Shown piece after piece: positions 43,901-57,200 of a DNA stretch of 64,000 bases; within the stretch, counting starts at the first letter, position 1, and each line of letters begins with the position of its first letter. The notes beneath the pieces are model-generated. The model did not search any database and was not told the DNA's origin. It worked only from the letters and a program-made list of their open reading frames with translations. The stretch lies in contig NC_057381.1 in assembly GCF_016906535.1 (NCBI RefSeq), positions 1,860,001 to 1,924,000 of the forward strand. The letters are read 5' to 3'. A program made the translations under genes and the position numbers. The DNA comes from Rhizoctonia solani (taxonomy: Eukaryota; Basidiomycota; Agaricomycetes; Cantharellales; Ceratobasidiaceae).

Positions 43901-46900
43901 GCGGAAGCCAGCCTATACATTCCATTGGCAAAATATTCTTGGCCTTTTTCAATCCATTCCTTTGGGCTAGATACTATTCATAGCAGGATGAACCTTTACT
44001 CATTTACAACGATACATGTGGCTTACCTGAGCCCCATCCCTCCGCTTCGAATATTCGTTTAGTTGTGATTAGTCCTTGAGAGAGCCAAAATTTCTATTGC
44101 GAGTTAACAAATTCATCGTACATGGGTGCAATTGATATTATAAACCAAACTCACCTGCATTGCTTCATTAACAGGGCCATGATCCCACATCCAACAGCGT
44201 TTCCGGGCCCGAGTAATTGCTACGTATAACAGCTTCAAGTCATTACATAAATATACGGGAGGAACAGACTCCTTAGAGTTCCTATGGGCCTTGAGGGGAC
44301 TACCATGAACGAAATCCCAAGCGTCCGGGGCCTCTGAGCTCGCGAAAAAATTGTATATTATAACATCGTCGAATTCTAGCCCTGGATAACCCCTTATAAG
44401 CCTTTGACAATGTCCAACAGAAACTATGAAACACCTTTGCAGTTGGTAATCGATAAAATTGGGCATAGTTCAGCTAATGTCGGGCTTAATGTTTGGGCAA
44501 CAGCTTCGGACCGAACAATGATGGCTTGCTGTGCACCAAATGAAGCATGGGATCCGCTATGAGACCCGATGTGAGGCGCTGGAATATATCCTATGGCAAC
44601 TTACATACCTTGATCCCAATAAAAATTGTTCAAAAGTACAAACTTCAGAGTCAGTGTCTATGAACGCAACTGGTGGTGGCCCTCTCCATCTTGAGGTTTC
44701 GGGATCCATATGGTCCAAAGAGTTTGGAAAGTGCTTGTAGAGTGCATCGACAATTGAAGCCGCACAGTTTACAATCCCAGTATGACTTCGAAAATTTCCA
44801 GTGAGATTAAACCTAGTGAAATTTGCCATAGGCTTTGAGTCATACAGCTCCGTTGGAGCCCCCTTCAGGAGAGCCATTGAGCCTCACTGTACATATCAGA
44901 GAATACAAGCGTACCTCGCCAAACAAATAGGGGCCCAGATCCTTAATCCGGAATGCACTCCCAGCAACAATTGTTTGAGCGGTATCACCGGCCCAGTACG
45001 TATTCTGCACACTTGTACATAACGATCCCAGTACTAATCACTCATAAGTAGCAGCTATATATATTACCTGGGCTCACTCACGGTGGATATCCATCATCAG
45101 ATTGTCTTGAACTTCGTCTACATACCTGATTTTTCATATAAAATATAACATCATCGTTGCAGCGATTGAATAGAAAGCATTTAGACTCACAAGAAGTCTA
45201 CCAGGTGATTTGACGGATGTGCGTGCCATTCTTGAATGTTGTTGGCCTTATTGGCGATGAACTTTAGAAGAGGTCGGGTTCTGCATCATGAATGGTTATA
45301 AAACCCAGTTTCTTGAAGGAGCAACAAGAGTTACCTGTCAGCTGGATCTCTCTCGAATCTTTCTCCCTTAATTTTATTGTAATGTCCAAATAGATCGTAT
45401 ATTTGCGCTCTCAAACCCGGGTCTGTTCGGTTAAGTTTTTTCCGTGTTGGTGCTAGATACTCATCCCGACTGAGGAACCCATTAGGATCTTGTATTGATT
45501 TTGACGACCCCTTGATTACTCCCATAATTTCGGAGTATACGAAAGCAGGGTTAAGATTAAATTTGAGCATGTTCCTGAATTTCGGCCAATATTCCGACTC
45601 GAATACACTGCACAAAAATCAGCCTCTGTATGCCTTACAACTGGGGTATTCCTTTACTCAAGGTCAATGATATTGCTGCGAAGAATCGGCATTTTGCATT
45701 GCTTTTGCTCTTGTTCGTATTCAATCAAATCCGCCTCAAGCAGAGAACACAACTGTACGAATATCACTCCAGTGGTATCCTTTTCTTCTACAGCTAAACT
45801 GCTTACTTTATCAAAGGAAATAAAAAGAGGAAAGTGTGAATCTTCAAGCAGAGAGAACCTAGGCGGGAGATCTTCTCGGAGATCAAGCTCATTATCGAAT
45901 TCAATCAAGGCTGGGTCGGACCGTTGTTTATATTGTTCAGCCATGACAGCGAGTTCAGCTTCGGTCTTATTGGCAACGCTAGTTGATTCGATGAGACTAA
46001 GAAAGGTAGCCTTGATGTGCTTGGCCAGTACGCGTGAGCGAGTGACAACCATTTGACGAATTGTGGATGCTTGATCCTGTAGATGAATGGCACGCATCCT
46101 ATAGACTAGAGCAGTTGTTTTTCCTAACTCTATATCAGATCATAGTAAATGCCTCCAAACTCATCGAATATGCATACCGGTGCCACTCCTTCCAACTACG
46201 ATTGTGGCATTCTGATTGTGAACAATTGACTTTTCAAGGGGACTTAGAACAATATTCAAATTGGTTAAAATGCTGCTGGTACCGTCTTGGTTATCGCTAA
46301 CACATTAACTCACTCCAGATTTATTGGAAGATTGACTTCCAGATTAGCACGAACGGCTGGTTTTGTAGGATCTTCAGTGGGGCTTTATACTCTACAAAGA
46401 GAAGCTCACAGTTGTACAACGCCTTATTGACAGGAAAGTATCTTTCGAATCTGTGGCGGAAGAATTTTATTCCATTATATTTCTTTTTCAAACACTGAAG
46501 TATGATGGCGGTGATAAGCTTACCCAGAGTCGGTAGTAGCCTGAAAATCAAAAAGGTCGCATATTGTGGAAGATGAGCCAATGGACTTTAAAAAGAAATA
46601 CTGGCGCAAGTACCTGGTCTTGACTTACAGACTTTCCGTCGTATTCGTCCAATATATTCATTGAATCGTGGGTGAATAACCTATCGTCGTGTGGATACTT
46701 GGCTGGCAAGTAAATGAACTGATTTGTTGCACTTTGTGGCAACCGGAAGTTGCATCTGACATATTTGGCAGTGTCAGCAAATCAAGGTGATTTTTGTTTG
46801 AATTAGTGACAGATGGATCCTAACTTACCGGTCTCTGTATTCATCTCTATAGGATCCTCGATAAAGAGATGACGAAATGCGAGCCCAATAGCCGTAGTCT

Positions 46901-47385
46901 ATATGAGCTCGAGAAGCAATACAGAGAACCTTCAAGACTAAATGATCATAGCGACCATTAGAAAATTAGCGGAAATTCCAAGGTAATCTGCATTACTTTG
47001 ATGATCATACTGCGGGAGAGGACGTGACTCAACAATATTCCAGATTAGTAAGTCCAGAAACTCACTTTGAGAGAGCGATCTGGAACAATATCTACGCGGT
47101 ATATAATCCTAAGATCACTGCTCATTCGCGCTCGGTAAATCGGGATAAGATTTGAAGTTCCAATGACAACATTATGATTTTCCCGCGTGAATTGGCCATC
47201 TCGAAGCTCACTAATTGTGCCAGTTTAGACTTAGTGGTATGCGCGAAATTAAACACAACCACTGACTCGATTTTTGTTTCTATAATCTCGAAAACCCTTT
47301 GCTCTGCCTCCAGTTTCATGTATTGTTTATACGCTCGAGAGGCCATGAGGATCTCCCATTGGGAGGTACCCGGGGAGGGATTCAT
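40981..47385 (-). CDS. Large UvrD-like superfamily 1 helicase (TRANK1 type)
   Basis: Multi-exon gene. The start chosen (ATG 47385) gives MNPSPGTSQWEILMASRAYKQYMKLEAEQ, followed by FTRENHN..IPIYRARMSSDLRIIYRVD, the leader seen in fungal TRANK1-like proteins. Helicase motifs in order: Walker A VVGRSGTG|KTTALVYRM, split by an intron near 46177; QMVVTRSRVLAKHI; ESEYWPKFRN; Walker B YVDEVQDNLMMD; YWAGDTAQTI; NLTGNFRSHTGIVNCA (about 44810); CKGLEFDDVIIYNFF; and LKLLYVAITRARKRCWMWD (about 44200). A long alpha-helical C-terminus (43920-40981), TPR-like in places (KAEMLRGDSRESRSKLCQASRAL), completes it. Such proteins are presumed ATP-driven nucleic-acid helicases of unknown role, nuclear or cytoplasmic. 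One trouble spot lies at about 44880-44910, where no intron of normal size keeps the frame. Otherwise intact; roughly 1,700 residues. Confidence 0.75.
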
Positions 47386-48230
47386 ACTACTAGATTCAAT
47401 GTAGAGATTCAATGGCTGGAGGTGGTGGGAGATGGCGGTTCCCTCGCTCCAGTGGCTACGGTTATGGCTTGTTTGCAACTGATCCGCCACCCAACAAGCA
47501 TCCAATCACAGGGTAAGAACCTTGATTTCATTCGATTCGGCGTAACCTTGCAATAAGCAAACACGTACACGCATTTAACTACAGCACCATACCAAATTTC
47601 AGACGCATAGCTCCAAGGATACACGTGCGTGTGAACTTCATTATCTTATATGACTCAGTTTTGAAGCGCTAAAAATACAATATATTAAAACCTTGATGAT
47701 ACAACGCTCGTGAGAGCAACCTTGAAAGTTGGGCCGTGCAAACTATCATTTTGAGGAATCTTCACATTTCTCGGGCTTGATCCTAATCCATTCAACCAAT
47801 AATCATGCTTATAACATCCATGGTACGCCCGGATAACATGTAATAGGGCACTCCCAACCCTATGCGCTTGAATAGATTATCACAAATGCTGGGCAGAAAA
47901 ATGAATGGGGGTTATTTAATTCTACACATGAAATGACGGATCACTAGTTGGGAACAAGTATTTCAGCCCTACATGCACGTCCGCTATAACTCATTATTGC
48001 TATACAGAGGAGATATTCAACGTAGATTTTTGCTCTATCCGCCGGACCTTTGGATTAAACCTTATAGCTGCCAGGCTACATGTAAGATGAACCAACTTTG
48101 TCAGGCACCTCATAATCTTGATTAATATCATATATAGAATCATAGATTATTATTAGATGTCATAAAACCCCTTCCTCGGAGGCCATTCCTCCCAGTGAAA
48201 CTACAACATTCCGGTCAAGCAACAACCCCT
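47386..48230. other. Intergenic, nothing recognised
   Basis: About 0.85 kb between the helicase start and the 3' end of the LtrA gene; no feature I can support. Confidence 0.5.
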
Positions 48231-50693
48231 TCACTGTGTCTTGACCTCCTTGATCCCACTTTCTACCGATCCCGACTCGAGGTTCGAGTCTATGCGCGTT
48301 GCGTCCGGTCGATCTTCAGCAGAATGCTCCCTCGCGTCGATCACATCCTGTTCAGCCGCGCTCGGCTTCGCCAAAGGTTCTCCGCGGCGGAGCTTTCCGT
48401 ATGTCTCTTCGACCACGAGGAACGATGTCAAACCGGCGCTTGTTCCGAGCAGGTTGAGCGGAGAAAGATCGGACAGGGGTAGGAGGATCATGACGATGCC
48501 AACAGCGACGCGGAAGCCAAGCTGAGTAAACTAATAACAGCCTTGATTTAGTATTGCTTCTAAAAATAGGTTGAAGGTTGAAACTTACGCGACCGAGCCT
48601 TGATGTTCCCGTAGGGTCCAGCCCACGGTGGGTAGCGCCGATCAGAGCCATGGAAATTAAAGCGACCCCGAGTCCGCCTCCAAAGTACCATCGAATAGCC
48701 GAGGTGACCTCTTCAGTGTGTTGAGTCATCCGCGATGTGGCCGCAGACACGAGAATCAGAGAAGCGCACAGAGGGAAATGCAGGTTGGTGAAAGTGATCG
48801 AGGTGAACCCTAGAAGCATACGTATCAGTGATCAAGGTGAATATATACGCCATGATCCAGACTCACAGTGTCGCCTCATTGCGTGCACAAATGTATGGCT
48901 GCACTCTGCGTCAAAATAGAGCCAGCAAAAGTTGAATGCGATGATAAGCCCGGAAACGGCGCTCCCATAGATACTGTCAATCAGAGTTAATTACGACCCT
49001 GAGCAAGATGAACAGTATGTCAATTACCTCTTGAATCCGATATCAGCCCTCGTCGCATGGTATACAACACTGAGAACGACTTCGCCAAGTACGATGACAA
49101 CGAATGCGGCTGTTCGCTCGATGAAATGTTCGATATTGGTTGCTAAAGTTCCATGAGCCACTTGCTCTGTGCATATAGTGGCTCACATACCAGGAATATA
49201 GGGTGCCAGCTGTTCACGGCTTTTCTCATACGCGCATGCATTGGACTGGAAAGAGTTCAGGAAGAGTTCATTCGCGGAGAGGACGTACTTGCCGTTGGGT
49301 CAATGCCTTTATGATGTGCCTCGAGATCTTCGTGTGTAAAACGACTTAGGATCTTCTTTGTCAACTTGTTATTAAGAACAATCGGAATCCCGACAAAGTA
49401 GCTACGAGTTCGAATTAGCATGAATGCCCATATCTGGATGGATATAAACTTACCGAAGGAGATAATCGGTGCCCATACCCAGGCTGGCTAGAGTAATAAT
49501 TGCTGCAGGCGAACGCACGACGAGTAACGGGAGGTACACAAAAAAGTTGAGCATTTGATATGCAATCTGAAGCAAAAAGGACGACCGGAACATGGGCAAC
49601 GCAATCGCATACCAACTATACACAGTTCGATCAAAATCATAAACAATGACACACAAAGCAATACCTACTCACATCAAGAACGCGACTCGGCTAAACTTGG
49701 CGACCAAGAAGAATGCGGTGGCGGTCACGAGCGCTGGGTCCCGAGCGTAATGAGATGAGACGGCTTCGGCGGTGCTGGGCTCGTGACCAGCCTCAGCGAG
49801 TATGCTGCCCAGGGCCACGTGAACTGCTCCGGTGCTCGCCTCAGTTGATTCGTGTGCACCCAGCTGTATGGCGGATGCATTGGCGGTATAGCCTGAGGAA
49901 TGCATTTGTTTCAGCGCGGGTCATCCTCCACCGGGGGCTCGTGACATACCGACGAGCAGCGCCATCAACCATAGTACAGCAAGTCTTTGGAGAACCTACG
50001 CGAGGAGACGAGGTAAGTGGATATCGCGACACAGCAGCTTATTAAATACTAACATCATCAGTACCAGAAGCATTGACAAAATTGCGAAATCTAAAGTTTG
50101 ACAAAAATAAGCGCCATTGACGATCGACAAGAAGCACAAAACTCACTCGCTCCAGAGAGACCAAGTTGGGCTAAATAAAATTCAGTTCTGGCCGTAATGT
50201 CCGAGCGACATCATACTCACTAGAATATCAACACGAATTTGGCGAGACCGGCGGCACTGGCATTTTCGGCGACAGCTTCGCTCAGCTGATGCGCAATGGC
50301 AACAAATACCAAGTCGAAGAAAAGTTCCAAACGAGATGGAACGCGTTCCGTATGCTCGCGATGACTTGGTTTTGTCGGAATCAAGTCAGTACCAACAAAG
50401 TGATCTCCGAAGTGAGACGAGACAGAGACTCACATTTTGCCAAGATGGATCCACTGTCTGACGACGGGGGGACGTATGAGGTTCTTGAAAGAGTAGTGGT
50501 GCGAGTGTTCGCTGTCATGGTCGTCGAACGACTTTCCGTGAAAGTGAACGTTCCCAGGTCCGAATTGATGTATTGTGCGGTGTGGCTGTTGTTCATGAAT
50601 ATGTTGGGCATAGCATCTCCACAGGTCAGTCACGTCACGTATCATCATAAATTCGTAGATACCGACCTTTTCGTGGTGAAAATGGTGAGCCAT
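48231..50693 (-). CDS. Low temperature requirement A (LtrA) family membrane protein
   Basis: Begins at ATG 50693 with a His-rich cytosolic segment (MAHHFHHEKVG, DHDSEHSHHYS). Exon 1 ends at 50434 and exon 2 starts at 50364 with REHTERVPSRLELFFDLVFVAIAHQLSEAV, the family signature. Then FRNFVNASGTDD, VLQRLAVLWLMALLVG, a long loop exon (GYTANASAIQLGAHESTEAS), FLVAKFSRVAFLM, ALPMFRSSFLLQIAYQMLNFF, the second signature FIERTAAFVVIVLGEVVLSVVYH, and IYGSAVSGLIIAFNFCWLYFDAE with further helices, giving about nine to twelve transmembrane segments. The hydrophilic C-terminus ends at 48231 (GSVESGIKEVKTQ). The role is unknown in fungi; the bacterial founder was linked to growth at low temperature. At least ten exons, no break seen. 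Confidence 0.87.
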
Positions 50694-51647
50694 AGTACTG
50701 GTCCTCCCGAGTAGATTTCTTCCGAGGGCTTGCTAGAAAGGTTTAATACCCGTAATACGCCAGAGATAAGATTTTGATATGTGGATATGTAGAGACCCTT
50801 TGAATCCTATTGCAGTGCCGTGCTGTATCAGACTCAGTCAAGGAGCGGTGGTGGTCGCGAAAAGAGTCGCCATTGGGTACCTTCATAATAAATAGACCGA
50901 ATTGTTCTTGGCCTGTTTGCCACTGGTCTAAAACATGCGTCGAACGTGCAACTGAGATCAAAGAGCAGTATGGTCGATTGCTGAGACTGGAACTGTGCAG
51001 TCAACCCTTTGCTGACACATCTCGGCGCCTATACGCAACCTCCACCAAGCCATGACCTCTCCCCGGTTCCTTTGGTCCGGCTTACCGCCCCGACGACGCC
51101 TATTAATATTTATATCTCGGCGGAATCAAAATAGGAACATCAATTGAGAGCGGAGCATGGGCCTCTCGGCTGCATCTGTGTAAATTTGGAATGCGAGCCT
51201 CTCGATGAGCATACTCAGCACGTCACCACCTCGGACTCAATCTGACCCACTTCTGTTTTTGCGGATATTGTCGGATTCATCTGCAGGTCGGTACTAAGCA
51301 AATTACGGGTAGCTTTGATCCGCGAGGCTTAGAGAAGAATTAAACGTGGTTAGGACGAGTAATCTGGCCCTGTAAGTATTAGTGTTTCTGACCCCTTCGG
51401 CCGGCGAATTGACTTGTTTCGTCCATCCTCGTTCTTCTACCCAGAATACCCGACAATAATACTAGGCACACATCTGATCAAGATAACAAAGAAACAGGGT
51501 CCGCTTACTTGAATCGCGTCGTGCCAGCCCACTACAGGATTCGCGGACTTCTCAAGTGGGGGAGGGTTCCTGCAACCGAGCCAGTTTCGCACTATATCAG
51601 ACGTCAATTCAATCCCACTCTTCATCACTCCCCCTCACTCTCCTCAA
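50694..51647. other. Divergent intergenic region between LtrA and P450 2
   Basis: Holds the promoters of two divergently transcribed genes. An AT-rich TATTAATATTTATATCTC lies at about 51101-51118. No gene supported. Confidence 0.45.
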
Positions 51648-53866
51648 ATGCTATCCAATGCCGGTCTTCAGGTCGCTGTCCTCACCTCCCTGTGTGGCGC
51701 TGCCCTCTATGTACAACACCAAAAACGAAAACAGGCTCGACTTCCTCTTCCTCCTTCGGTCAAGTCCGATCCTATCATTGGGCACCTCAGATATCTGCCT
51801 TCCGATGACGAGCCAAGAGCATACCGGGATTGGGGCAAAGAGCTCGATAGTGAGTGGTGGAATGAATTCACTCTTACTTTGCAACTCACGTTTTTTTCAA
51901 GGTGACATTATCTCCATGACCGTTCTCGGACAGACGATCGTGGTCATAAACTCACTCGATACCGCGACTGAACTACTGGGCAAGCGCTCTTCGATCTATT
52001 CAGATCGACCGGAGCTACCCATGCTGAATGATGAAAAACTGTATGTCCGCCACGATACACTCTCCAAAAGATCTACGCCTCATGTGTGATGTGATCAAGC
52101 GTTGGTTGGGGCAACAACACCGGGAACATTCGGTACGGCGACAACTGGCGAATGCAACGACGCCTAACGCATGCCGTGCTGCACAAGAAGGCGAGCGAGG
52201 ATCTGTGGCCGGGAATGGTCAAGCAAACGAGGCTGGCGTTGCAACGGTTGTTGGACAATCCTGATAATTTTACGGAAGAGTTCCGCCGGTAGGTTGCCTC
52301 CGTATCATAACGTAACGCCTACTAAATACGGGTGTCTTCAGAATGTCGGGTTCGACGCTGTTGTCCTCAGTATACGGCTACGAGGTGTCGTCATATGATG
52401 ACGGACTAGTCAAGGTCGTGGAAAATGCCGTGCATCGTATTAGCGAAGCCGCCCTGTCCGGAAGTGAGTTTGCATGACGTCCGGGCTGAACGAGGGCTAA
52501 CATCTTATGTTTAGACTTTTATGTCAACACGATTGTCTGGATGAAGTACATACCCGCGTGGATGCCTGGTGCTGCATGGAAGCGTACAGCGAACGCTTGG
52601 CGAAGAGATGTCCAGGAGATGGTGAACGTTCCGTACAGCTGGGCCAAGGATCAAATCGTATGCTGACCTGATTTGATCGGCGCTCTATATTTACTGATGG
52701 CTCGTTTTGGCAGTCCAAGGGTATCGCTCCCCATTCAATCCTCAGGCAGATGCTGGGTCTGTCGAAGGATGGGGATTCCCATTCCGAAGAGGCACGGCAG
52801 CAACTAGAGGAGCGTATTCGGTGGGCGACGGCCACGTTATTTGCAGGTGAGTAGACCAGTTTGGCAAGTGATTGTTGGCTGACGAGGTGTCTACTGTCAT
52901 TAGCTGGAACTGATACAGTATGTCGTTTCATGAATGAGCACTGTCAGTGGATTAATCCAGGTTGAATAGTCCGTTGCTACCGTAATCGTATTCGTTCTCG
53001 CCATGGTTCTTCACCCAGAGGTGCAAGCCAAGGCACAGGCGGAAATTGACACGGTCCTTGGAGGCAGTCGTCTACCCGAAATGACCGATCGAGAGTCCTT
53101 GCCGTACGTGTGCTGCATAGTAAAAGAAGTGCTACGATGGTGGCCGGCATTTCCCCTAGGTGAGTTAGATCCGCACTCGATCGACAGACGTCATACTAAG
53201 TCCGGCGCGGTAGGTGTTCCCCACGCTAGCACTCAGGACGACGTATATCGAGGATACTTTATTCCCAAGGGGTCAACTGTGTAAGTGTGCTCCGTACGAG
53301 TCGGTGATTATTGGCTGATATAGTCTCGTTCTGGAAGCATCGGAAACACATGGTGAATGATATCCCTATACTTGCCGCGCCGTGCCGCTAACTGAATTTA
53401 CTAGGGCGATATGCAATGACCCAAATCTGTACCCGAACCCTGAACGATTCTACCCCGACCGGTTCCTGGATCCTTCCGTACCCAACGCACCAGGCTTTGG
53501 CTATGGACGGAGGTAAGCCGGCTCGTGGTTCCCTTATTTATAACGTAACCGTTAATCTTGGGGAACCTTGTCTAGGAGTTGCCCAGGGGTTCATTTCGCC
53601 GAATCAACACTATTCATCACTATGTGCACTCTGCTTACGGTATTCGATATCTCCCCCGCGCTCGACGAGAATGGGAACCTGGTGCTACCCAAGGTGGAAA
53701 AGGGTCCCAACTTGATGATTAGGTAAGGTCGTTTGAAAGAGAAATTGGACTTGTCGTCTAATGGTTGCTTTTGTTGGGATGCAGTTATCCACAACCATTC
53801 AAGTGCAGGATCGCGCCTCGTTCAGAAAAGCACGAAGCTTTGTTGCGGCAGTGGGTAGATATGTGA
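51648..53866 (+). CDS. Cytochrome P450 monooxygenase 2
   Basis: Exons 51648-51849, 51902-52040, 52100-52288, 52342-52463, 52515-52657, 52714-52846, 52904-52917, 52970-53159, 53214-53280, 53405-53512, 53576-53722, 53785-53866 join in frame (511 residues). Features: a short N-terminal anchor (VAVLTSLCGAALYV), LPLPPSVKSDPIIGHLR, VGWGNNTGNIRYG, helix I AGTDTS, ExxR in VKEVLRWWP, YPDRF, the haem loop FGYGRRSCPG, and YPQPFKCRIAPRSEK. Exon 7 is only 14 nt and encodes the core of helix I. Between 53280 and 53405 the family usually has a few more residues. A 29-nt exon (53324-53352, reading GSIGNTW) would supply them if donor 53279 is used, and that also keeps the frame. ER membrane oxygenase, substrate unknown. 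Different subfamily from the P450 at 22739. Confidence 0.87.
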
Positions 53867-54298
53867 TGGGTTGATTTTTCTGTTGGTATCAGGGGCTATG
53901 TAAATTGGTTTCGCGTGCGTTATGCTAATAATAATAATGGGTATACTCCAAGAACTTTCTACGCAAAGTCGGCGGACAATGCTTCCTTTTTCTGATCCTA
54001 TTTCAGGGACAAATCGTCACCTTGACACAACTCGAGGGTGACCTAATTCACATTCAAAGGGTATGCTCTGGTGTTTTATGCTCGTGGTACTTCAACGACC
54101 ACTAGGTGAGATGGTGCTGAGCACACGACGCATATCGCCCGCCCATTAGTCCCGTACTATAGTGGATTTGGCCAACAGAATTCTGAAAGTGACTTTTATT
54201 CGCCCGCTTCAGATCCGATTTCTCTTAATTAGATTATATCCTTTTATTTTGCTCCGATGCAAGCGCTATTTTAAATCCACATAGCTCTTCTTGTACTA

Positions 54299-57200
54299 TT
54301 GTGGGTTGGTGCAAAAGGGCATAAAAATGGCGTAAATGTGGCACATACTCGCGAGCAGGATGAGAATCCGCAAATACACGCAAAGTGGGTCGTAGGAGGT
54401 CCAGAGTGCTCCGGAACTGACAGGCCACGCTTCCAACATGTTGGCGCGGCGCTTAAAGGCTTGTGTCAAAGTGCAGGCGTATTTCCGCCACTTCAAGCCA
54501 TTATTACTGACGTGATATCATGTTTCGAGACACTTGAGGTCAGCTGCATACGATCTACATCATGAGGTAAATGCAATATAGTGACGCATTCGCGCAAACA
54601 CAGATAGACTCAACGTACGAGACGGAGTATGAAGCACTGTTACTGGAGCTTCAGACTTTAAGCGATTCCTTAGCCTATCATGTGCCGAGGTCGAACTCTG
54701 CTCATATGTCGGACTGCATAACTAGAATGAAAAAGTGAGCAACAGGGCGTCGGATGAGATAAAACGACTCATAGAGTGCACAGGTCGATCGCGAAACAAA
54801 CGGAAGTGATCAAGAAACGGCGAGATCAACCCCTAGAACGCAACCTCGAAAAGGCTGAGCAATATCGGCAGGAAGTCCTAAGGGCGTATCGTGGGATAGA
54901 GAGTGCCTTTCGGCAGTTACAGGTCAGTAACAGTTGGCAGCTTAGTAAGTTGCTCACTGTGGATAACAGACCGATGCGACCATGGATATATGGAGTAGTG
55001 TAGGGGAGCAGACGGCGGTACGTTGTAATATGTTCACAAGGAGATGTTAGGCTGAGTCGGTCAATAACAGAATAGCCGCCTCCATCAACTGTTCCCATCC
55101 AGATTAGCTCCGCATAACTCCACTCTCTCAACCGAGGTAGATCGCCGAGCCTGTACCAAACACACACGAACCCAGATCTTGTTAGAGCTTGACCAATGGT
55201 CAGCCGATCCTCAGAAACCCAACGTATACTGGATGAACGGCATGGCTGGCACAGGCAAGACGACCATTGCATACACGTTTGCCGAGTCTCTCAAGAGACG
55301 AGGACTTCTTGGCGCTAGCTTTTTCTGCACGCGAGCGTCTAGTGAATGCCAGGACGTAGGACGAATCATACCGACGATCACATATCAACTTGCACGGTAC
55401 TCCATGAGCTTCCAATCAGCAGTCGTGAAGGTACTGGGGAGCGATCCCGACATCGGGACCCGAGCTATAGCGGAACAGTGCGAGCAGCTGATCAAAGAGC
55501 CGTTGGCGCAGGTGAAGGACGTCATACCCGGTGGACTTGTGGTCGTAATTGATGCACTTGACGAATGCAACAATGCGAACGGGGTGCGAACGATCCTAGA
55601 CGTGCTTTTCAGAATCACTCCCAACTTGCCTCTCAAGTTCTTTATCACCAGTCGACCCGAACCCATTATCCGCCACAGGATTGAGGCCTTATCCGACCTG
55701 AATCGGTCGATGTGCGTGCTACACGAGATCGAGAAGTGGATGGTAGAAGCAGACATTGAGCTTTATCTTCGTGAAGAGCTTGACGACAGCGTCTCCGACC
55801 AGAACTTGAGCCAGCTTGCGAAACTATCCGGAAACCTGTTCATATATGCGGCCACAGCGATTCGATACATTCGACCAACAGGGACCATAGTTGACCCAGA
55901 TCGACTCGAGACCATTCTCATCTCATCAACGAACTCGGGCTTTCAGCACTCGGACATTAACGAGCTCTATACCACGATTCTGGAGGCCGCAGTGCACCAG
56001 TCCGGCAGAGACTCGCAAGAGCAGCAACAGATGCGACTGATACTCTGGACTGCAGTTTGTACGCGTGAACCGGTGAACATCGATACACTGGCAGCCCTGA
56101 CCGGGATCAAGGCGACAAAGGTCAACACACTGCTACAGTCCCTATACTCGGTGCTGCACGTGTCGCGGGCGACCTCAATGATCACCACGCTACATGCATC
56201 GTTCCCCGACTTTATGTTTGGCGAGGCGCGGTCGTCAAAGTTCTACTGCGACGAAGCGAAGCATAGCCAACTGCTCGCTAAACAGTGCTTCCAGGTGATG
56301 GAAGCCCAGTTGCGATTCAACATATGTAGTCTAGAGACGTCTTTTATACCCGATAGAGAAGTGCAAGACCTGGAAGATCGGATAACAAGGTTAATCTCGC
56401 CAACGTTGTCATACGTAGCGCACCATTGGGGGTACCATGTAGTCAAGGGTGCGCCTTGTGAGACAGTGCGGAATGGACTGAAAGAGTTCCTATCTCAGCG
56501 ACTGCTATTCTGGATGGAGGTGCTAAGCCTGAAGCGTACGCTGGACAAAGGGATGAGCATGCTGTCGGCGCTCAAGCCATGGATGGCGGTAAGGTCGTTG
56601 AGCAGTGCAATGTCAGTACAAGGCTGATAACGAGTGACAGGTTGAAGACATATCATCAGATCTGAGCAAGCTGCTGAACGACTCGTGGATCTTCGTGTCA
56701 AAGTATGCTGCCGGATCTGTTTCGCAGTCGACACCGCATATATACATCTCGGCATTGGCATTTTGCGATCACTCAAGTTCGGTACACAAGCAATACTGGG
56801 GCCGCACTCGAGGGCTTTTGAGCCTTAAAGGCTCTGCGATGGAACAAAGTCAAACCCCGCTACTCGCAGCGTGGTCGATACGCTCCGGGGCCCTCTCACT
56901 CGCATTCTCTCCTGACGGGTCTCGATTTGCAATTGGATTCAAAGATGGCACAGTGCACGTATTTCATGCCCACGATGGGACGATTGCTCTTGGCCCCCTC
57001 GAGGGCCATACCAGTGGTGTCGAATGTGTAGCATTCTCTCCCAACGGACTGTTGCTTGCCTCTGGCTCTGGCGACAAGACGATCCTTGTGCGAGACGCGC
57101 AGACGGGCACTTGCATATACGACGCCATCAAGGGCCATGAAGGAGGAGTGACGTCAGCGTTGTTCTCACCCGACGGCAAACACATACTCTCAGGGTCCTG

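Noticed and set aside
48195..48525. Plus-strand frames of 94-95 codons opposite the LtrA C-terminus
   Set aside because: Antisense shadows of the LtrA last exon.
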